Of a stretch of 64,000 bases of DNA, positions 58,601-64,000 are shown piece after piece (the stretch's first letter is position 1; the number at the start of each line of letters is the position of its first letter). This DNA is from Anticarsia gemmatalis. Lineage: Eukaryota > Arthropoda > Insecta > Lepidoptera > Erebidae. The stretch spans positions 3,527,001 to 3,591,000 of the forward strand of contig NC_134754.1 in NCBI RefSeq assembly GCF_050436995.1. Reading direction: 5' to 3'. A model generated the notes under the pieces. The model was not told the origin of the DNA, ran no database searches, and saw only the letters and a list, made by a program, of their open reading frames with translations. The translations under genes were made by a program, and so were the position numbers.

Positions 58601-61600
58601 CTGTTTTTCACGTTTCGGAATTACCCAATAATACAGATATGTAATTTACAGCATTTGATAAATTATTTCATATGCAAAATACAGGTACTTTTAGTTCACC
58701 ATGAGTGCAAGCCAAGGGCAAATCAATCAGCCCACCAGTAATTCTAAGTTAAGTAGGGTATAAGATTAACAACAGTCGTCCGAGTAATGCACACCGCTTT
58801 AAAATTATGTCCCTATATAAGTAGAAGTCATTTCATCGCAAACATACGCGATACGACCGCGTTGAGGCAGTAAAATGTTTATTTACATATTTCTATCGAT
58901 ATTTGTATTGGCATCGGCTGAAAACAGAAGTGTTTGGGACATACTTGGTGAATTAATAGATTCAAGTGCACCGGAAGACGCTAGGCTCAATATAACACAG
59001 CTCGCTAATAAATATGGATACAAGTTAGAAGAACACACGGTAGCGACTGAAGATGGATACATTATTAATTTTCATAGAATCCCTGGAGATGGCCCGGCAG
59101 TGTTCCTCATGCACGGCATTCTGGAAAGTTCTGACAGCTGGTTGATACAAGGCCCTAATCTATCACTAGCTTACGTGTTAGCGGACGAAGGATTCGACGT
59201 ATGGATGGGCAATTCCAGAGGCAACAAACATTCGATTAAACACAAAACTCTCAACTACACTTCAGCGGGTTTCTGGAAGTTTACATGGGAGGAAATTGGA
59301 CTCTACGATTTGCCAGCAATGGTTGACTATATTCTAGAAGAAACGGGAAGAGAGAGCTTGTATTATATCGGACATTCTCAAGGCACAACGAGTTCATACG
59401 TAATGTTATCTATGAAACCGGAATACAACGCGAAAGTTAAAATACTATTTTCATTAGCACCCGAAGCTTGGATGGGTAGCGTTCAGAGTCCAATAATAAA
59501 AATATTTTCACCGGCTATCAATTTACTAGGATCACTTTTACTGGACTACACCGGCGCGGCATCAGAATTCTTTGAAAGAGCATCGTTTTTCCTTTGCGGA
59601 TTGACAATAACGAATTGCGAAAATATTCTATACGCCATGTCGGGTTACGAGAGCAAGATAAACCAGACTTTGCTGCCAGTGATATTCGGACATATGCCTA
59701 CAGGCTCATCAACCTTACAATTCGTTCATTATGGGCAATTGGTGAATTCAGACCGATTTTGTAGATACGACCATGGGGCGATAACGAATATGAAGCTTTA
59801 TGGGCAAACGACACCTCCGGATTATGATTTGAGCAAGATTGTTGCACCAAATGTGATATACTATAGCAGTAAAGATTGGTTGTCGCACCCCGATGATGTA
59901 GATAAACTAAGAAGTCGGTTGCCTAACGTTTTGGCCTACGTTTATTTCAGTGATTTTACCCATATGGACTATGTGTACGCAGCTGAAGCTCGCGATGTTA
60001 TTTATATGAGAATAATCGCACAAATTAATAAATTTGAAGCGGATGGCGAATTAAACGATGTGCCGAAATCTTCATTGCTGAGAAGATTACATGGTAGCCT
60101 ATAAATTGTGCATGTAACAGTATTTCTTCTTTAACAGAATAATTGAGATTGTAGCTTATTTAAGGCAATACAATTTTGCTTTATCAAAATTGTTAGTAAT
60201 GCCATATTATATCGTAATTAGACTATTATTTTGAAGTCGTAGCGTTTTCGGAGAAATCCATAATTTATACTTATGTGAGCTTAAATTTTGTTAAAACTTG
60301 ATGATGTATAGGCGTATGACAATGTTTTACGGAATATTTGACATGTTTAACTACAGTTAGTTGAGACATGACTATCACTTGTGTAGTAAAGTACAAATTA
60401 AATAAATAATTACCCAATATCGAGTTCTTCCTTTCGTTTGTACAACTTTTCCTTTTGTTCCGAGAAGCTAATGAATTGATCCAAAGCCTTCTTGTTCACA
60501 TGGTTGTATTTCTTCAAGTGCTGGTTTGCTTTCTCCAACTCTTTGAATAGCTAAATAGACAAAAAAATAGTATTTAAGACATCCTTTTTATGGTGGTTAG
60601 CGTCAAAAATATATAAGTATGTAATACATTGGCTCATTTTCAAGATTTTTAACGTGATAGGAAACCACAAAGCAATCATTTCTATTCAGATAGGCCGTCT
60701 CTGCTTGAAGGCTTTGGAATGGATTGATAATGGCTGTTAGATGACATCAGTAAATTTTATTACCTGTTTGAGCGACATTTTTTGATACTTGGCGTGTAGT
60801 TCAGGAGCGTTTGACAAAGTACCGAGCGCCGCGATTTTGTCCAAAGATTCTTGTATTTTCTCCTGTAGTAACACTTCTTTCGACGCCATCTTCTCAAGGC
60901 CTTTAGCATCTTCTTCCATTTTGTCTTGCGCTTCTTTTTCCTGTGAGATGTTGTTTTATTAATATGACTGTAGAAAACTAAATTGTTGTTAAGAAATATA
61001 GAAATCGACTAGTTTGCCTAATTTTCTAGTATAGACGAGAGAGAACCAAATATTGAATGGATTATTACATAGTTGTTACTTAAATTCGACAGTGAATATT
61101 AAAAGACAGTTTTTTATCGATATTTCCAACTATAGTATTCTTACAGTAGCGTGAATAACTGATTATAATGCAACCAAGGGAAAAAATTTGCGGCTTCATA
61201 TGATTTATTTCAAACATATACTTGAATTATTGTTACCTTATTCCTCCACTTATCAAGTTCTAACTTCAGCGCCTTCTCATTCTTGACCGCTGCCTGTACT
61301 TTCCTCTCGACCTCCTCCAGTTCCTTGTTGATCTGTTTGATGCGCTTCTCCGTGGCCGTGAGGTCCGCCTTGCTGTTAGCGAGGCGACGCTTACGATCTT
61401 CTACTGATATCTCTTGTAACGCTTGTACCAGCTCGTCTTTACGCCTGGCGGGAGAAATGTTTTAAAAGTTAGTATTTATTGTAAAGATTATAGTACAGTC
61501 AGACTTCAACAGTCACTTGAAAGAAGGTAAATGTGGTTACAGCAAACTCACATAATAATTCCGAAAAAAATAACAATTATCACTTATATCTCTTCTAATG

Positions 61601-64000
61601 GTAAGGTGAACTTTTTAATATTAAAATGTTCTTCAAGTAACGCAACAAGTAACTAGCAAAGTCTCTACTAAAATTGAACCATATGGTGGACATAAATAAG
61701 GCTTAATCCCTCAGGTCAGCTTTAATAATTTCCGGAAAAGAACCAAGTGTAAGTAAATCTTGTTATTTCACAATTAATCATGAAAACCGTTTAGTGCAAT
61801 AATTTTAGAACAAGTTCTAATATTTTAGTCATTCAAACCTAATCAAGTTGTTAGTGAGAAGATTCTCAAGCTTGTTCTTAGTAGCTTCTAAGTTCATCCT
61901 AGCACTGAAGGCTTCTTTGTTCTCTTGTGTGAGGCGACGGATGGCGTCGTTCAGTTCGTCCACCTTACCCTGGTCTGCGGTCGATAGCTGCTCCATTAGT
62001 TCCTGAGGGACAATATGAGTTGGTTAGATTTGTTTGTTGGTAGATAAAAAATGTGTTTAAAGGCTTGTTTTGTCTCATACATATAAGTATCAGATTAGTC
62101 TGCTTATCGTAAAATTACAGCAGTCAAGTTTAAATCTCTGGAGACCAGCAATCAAAACATTTTTCTGGCGGTTTGAAATTCTTCAGAAATCCGCCACTTT
62201 GATGTATAATATCTTTAGCGCTGGCGCAGAACTTTATTATATAAAAAATTAGATACATACAGGGTGTCCCAAAACTCAACGATAATCTGAGACAGAATGA
62301 AAGGCCAAGTCATACCGGTTATAGGAAAAATAAAAAAAAAATTCCATATCACTTAGTTCAGCAATAATAGACACTTTTCAAAAAAGTTTAAATTCCACAC
62401 CCTTGGTCGCATTTTCAAGTCCTGTGATCACCAATGTCACAATTTCGCTGTGTTTTTTTGAATTTCGTGATCTTAATTAAGTATGCTATTAATCGTATAA
62501 CAAATTAATGCACAAAACATTGTTAATTTAATAAAAAAAGTTAAGTTTTAGTGAGTCATCTTTCTCAAAAATATCGTTAGTCAACTTTGACGCTTCATAC
62601 TGAAAAAAAATGTAGTACACTACCCTTGGCAAGTTATTTCAAAAGTTGGCGCATTTAATCAAGATTTCAAAATGGTAAAACACTTGCCACTTTTCTTGCC
62701 ATTAAAAATGTTATTTTTATTTGAACGAAGAGTATCCTCGCAAATGGATCGGACGCAGTGGTACAATTTTATGGCATCCTCGTTCCCGCGATCTAAATCC
62801 AGTAGATATTTTTTACTGGGAATGCATAAAAGAAAAAAGTCTATTCGAAATCAACACAAAATCTATCAGAACTTAGCCAGAAAATTGACACAGCGTCAGA
62901 GGAAATAAATGCAATGAATTTTGATTGACTGGTGCAAAGGTCTCTTGTAAGGCGTTGCAGAGCCTGAATTCATGCTAGAGGAAGACAATTCGGAATTACT
63001 TTAGTTTAAGGAGAATAATTAAATAAGATCGATGGTTCGTTCATTGTTTTTTTTTTAATTAGTATAACCTATTATGTTTATTACATTAAATATTTGTTAT
63101 GGACTGACTCAATTACCTCTTTACTAAAAATAATTGCTTTCCTCTGGCACGAATACAGTCTCTGCAACGCCTTACAAGAGACCTTTGCACCAGTCAATCA
63201 AAATTCATTGCATTTATTTCCTCTGACGCTGTGTCAATTTTCTGGCTAAGTTCTGATAGATTTTGTGTTGATTTCGAATAGACTTTTTTCTTTTATGCAT
63301 TCCCAGTAAAAAATATCTACTGGATTTAGATCGCGGGAACGAGGATGCCATAAAATTGTACCACTGCGTCCGATCCATTTGCGAGGATACTCTTCGTTCA
63401 AATAAAAATAACATTTTTAATGGCAAGAAAAGTGGCAAGTGTTTTTCCATTTTGAAATCTTGATTAAATGCGCCAACTTTTGAAATAACTTGCCAAGGGT
63501 AGTGCAGTACATTTTTTTTTCAGTATGAAGCGTCAAAGTTGACTAACGATATTTTTGAGAAAGTTGACTCACTAAAACTTAACTTTTTTTATTAAATTAA
63601 CAATGTTTTGTGCATTAATTTGTTATACGATTAATAGCATACTTAATTAAGATCACGAAATTCAAAAAAACACAGCGAAATTGTGATATTGGTGATCACA
63701 GGACTTGAAAATGCGACCAAGGGTGTGGAATTTAAACTTTTTTGAAAAGTGTCTATTTTTGCTGAACTAAGTGATATGGATTTTTTTTTTATTTTTCCTA
63801 TAACCGGTATGACTTGGCCTTTCATTCTGTCTCGGATTATCGTTGAGTTTTGGGACACCCTGTATAATAATTATATTTAAAATTAAGTTTTCGAAAAAGC
63901 TAAATGATCTATCTAAAAACAAAACCTTTATGTCGTCAACCACAGATAAATAGTAATAACAATATTTCTACTAAAGCAACTTACTTGATGTAATTCGGAC
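55692..64000 (-). CDS. SMC3: cohesin subunit SMC3, C-terminal third (partial)
   Basis: SMC3 is an ATPase arm of cohesin, which holds sister chromatids and extrudes chromatin loops. Exons in reading order are 64000-63985 (cut by the window edge), 62002-61839, 61444-61237, 60940-60764, 60550-60414, 57474-57294, 56398-56213 and 55904-55692. All junctions are GT-AG and in phase, and they encode 426 residues before the stop. The first part is heptad-rich coiled coil. NKKALDQFISFSEQKEKL and FTFRQVSKNFTEVFKKLV match conserved SMC3 segments. The ABC signature LSGGQKSLVALALIFAI and Walker B FYLFDEID lie about 75-105 residues from the end, followed by ALDAQHR and the ITTTFRPELLE block. This is typical of SMC3 rather than SMC1. 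The N-terminal ATPase half and hinge lie beyond the window. Introns hold an antisense lipase gene, a SINE-like repeat and a palindromic transposon. Confidence 0.96.
56990..57262 (+). mobile_element. SINE-like repeat in an SMC3 intron
   Basis: Begins with a (TTTG)n run near 56988 and shares GGGACCGAATTTTTACGTGC, GAAGCACGAAGACG and TGCGGTCACCCATCTATGGA with the repeat at 25100-25437. It ends near a short GATGATGATT microsatellite at 57266-57276, only ~20 bases from the exon at 57294. Common lepidopteran dispersed repeat type. Confidence 0.55.
57541..58800. other. SMC3 intron sequence and upstream flank of the nested lipase
   Basis: No coding. It contains a small foldback at 58086-58210. The promoter of the lipase lies at its right end. 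Confidence 0.4.
58086..58210. repeat. 125-bp foldback, ~16-bp perfect ends
   Basis: CTATCACCACGTAAGT at the left end is the exact complement of ACTTACGTGGTGATAG at the right; pairing continues loosely into the T-rich/A-rich interior. Probably a small MITE, about 0.6 kb upstream of the lipase. Confidence 0.65.
58814..58820 (+). promoter_or_regulatory. TATA box of the nested lipase gene
   Basis: TATATAA sits 55 bases before the ATG. A transcription start about 30 bases downstream (around 58845) would leave a 5' UTR of about 30 bases. A good TATA box supports the lipase being an independently transcribed gene rather than a dead retrocopy. Confidence 0.6.
58875..60104 (+). CDS. secreted acid lipase (gastric/lysosomal type), intronless
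   Basis: 409 residues, full length for the acid lipase family (about 400), from an ATG in good context (gtaaaATG) with a TATA box upstream. A signal peptide occupies about residues 1-15 (cleavage near ASA|EN). An AB-hydrolase-associated N-terminal region follows (GYKLEEHTVATEDGYIINFH), then the oxyanion-loop LMHGIL (78-83), the nucleophile motif GHSQG (166-170, Ser168), the cap region, Asp334 in SSKDWLSHPDDV and His363 in FTHMDY. The catalytic triad is complete, so it should be an active esterase or lipase in the secretory or lysosomal route, perhaps digestive. It is nested on the opposite strand in an SMC3 intron and is itself without introns. AATAAA at 60401-60406 is a likely poly(A) signal. 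Confidence 0.93.
   Translation: MFIYIFLSIFVLASAENRSVWDILGELIDSSAPEDARLNITQLANKYGYKLEEHTVATEDGYIINFHRIPGDGPAVFLMHGILESSDSWLIQGPNLSLAYVLADEGFDVWMGNSRGNKHSIKHKTLNYTSAGFWKFTWEEIGLYDLPAMVDYILEETGRESLYYIGHSQGTTSSYVMLSMKPEYNAKVKILFSLAPEAWMGSVQSPIIKIFSPAINLLGSLLLDYTGAASEFFERASFFLCGLTITNCENILYAMSGYESKINQTLLPVIFGHMPTGSSTLQFVHYGQLVNSDRFCRYDHGAITNMKLYGQTTPPDYDLSKIVAPNVIYYSSKDWLSHPDDVDKLRSRLPNVLAYVYFSDFTHMDYVYAAEARDVIYMRIIAQINKFEADGELNDVPKSSLLRRLHGSL
60401..60406 (+). terminator. likely poly(A) signal of the lipase
   Basis: AATAAA about 300 bases after the lipase stop and eight bases from the edge of the antisense SMC3 exon 60414-60550. Cleavage 15-25 bases downstream would make the lipase mRNA end complementary to the first bases of that exon. 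Alternative upstream signals are weak. Confidence 0.5.
62715..63004 (+). pseudogene. mariner-type transposase C-terminal fragment, left arm
   Basis: The frame from about 62721 reads LNEEYPRKWIGRSGTILWHP then RSRDLNPVDIFYWECIKEK. This is the insect mariner-type block (WPPRSPDLxPLDFFLW) that carries the third catalytic Asp. A one-base frameshift near 62865 leads to SQKIDTASEEINAMNFD, then a stop, then LVQRSLVRRCRA, another stop and IHARGRQFG. The 78-codon ATG frame at 62672 is out of frame with this and not meaningful. Confidence 0.75.
63125..63407 (-). pseudogene. mariner-type transposase C-terminal fragment, right arm
   Basis: Inverted copy of the left-arm fragment with the same frameshift. 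Its extreme C-terminus reads RRCRDCIRARGKQLFLVKR, without the stop seen in the left arm, so the two copies differ in the centre while their outer parts are almost identical. Confidence 0.72.

Larger units (their letters stand above)
62260..63862. mobile_element. palindromic mariner/Tc1-type element, 1.6 kb
   Basis: The ends CAGGGTGTCCCAAAACTCAA (and complement) are flanked by TA on both sides (62258-62259, 63863-63864), the Tc1/mariner insertion signature. Arms of about 703 bases (62260-62962 and 63160-63862) are inverted copies with only about ten visible differences. The central 197 bases are far less alike. Each arm encodes, outward to inward, the C-terminal part of a DDE transposase. It lies in the first visible SMC3 intron. 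An element made of two inverted halves cannot encode a complete transposase. Confidence 0.88.

Noticed and set aside
62672..62908. 78-codon frame present in both arms of the palindrome
   Set aside because: The recognisable transposase residues are in another frame; this one is a shadow.

Overview
This is a 64 kb, AT-rich eukaryotic window with long introns, canonical GT-AG splice sites and many interspersed repeats. It is most likely lepidopteran. The tRNA-derived SINEs, the LINE 3' ends, the Helitron-like repeat and the TTAA/TA transposon relics are of kinds I know from moths and butterflies, and the two conserved genes have insect-like exon structures. I cannot assign a species.

Layout. 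(1) 1-37 kb is gene-poor. It has one plausible 5' coding exon of an unknown plus-strand gene (1003-1266, perfect splice donor), a few weak exon candidates, and mostly repeats. These are a 2.3 kb terminal-inverted-repeat element holding a ~590 bp array of a 9-bp unit and an internal foldback (4164-6472), a LINE 3' end inside a perfect 17-bp target-site duplication (8985-9218), two RTE-like LINE tails (14.6 and 23.6 kb), a diverged tandem repeat split by a Helitron-like insertion (16.1-16.7 kb), a SINE (16.8 kb), and a 1.1 kb foldback element around a SINE-like core (24.7-25.8 kb). (2) 37.1-51.1 kb is a complete 11-exon plus-strand phospholipase D3/D4-like gene. Its 516-residue type II membrane protein has two HKD motifs. 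Intron 7 holds an internally deleted pogo-like transposon, and intron 8 holds an intronless seven-transmembrane gene on the opposite strand. (3) 53.2-54.7 kb is a piggyBac-type deletion derivative with exact TTAA duplications. (4) 55.7-64.0 kb, minus strand, is the C-terminal third of the cohesin ATPase SMC3 in eight exons; the gene continues past the right edge. One SMC3 intron holds a complete intronless acid lipase gene on the opposite strand. Another holds a 1.6 kb, almost perfectly palindromic mariner-type element.

The genes show no pathway link. PLD3/4 and acid lipases are both lysosomal or secretory hydrolases in other animals, but here their proximity looks incidental. The notable architecture is two intronless genes, each nested antisense in an intron of a conserved gene, and a series of deletion- or palindrome-derived DNA transposons whose ends and target-site duplications can still be read.
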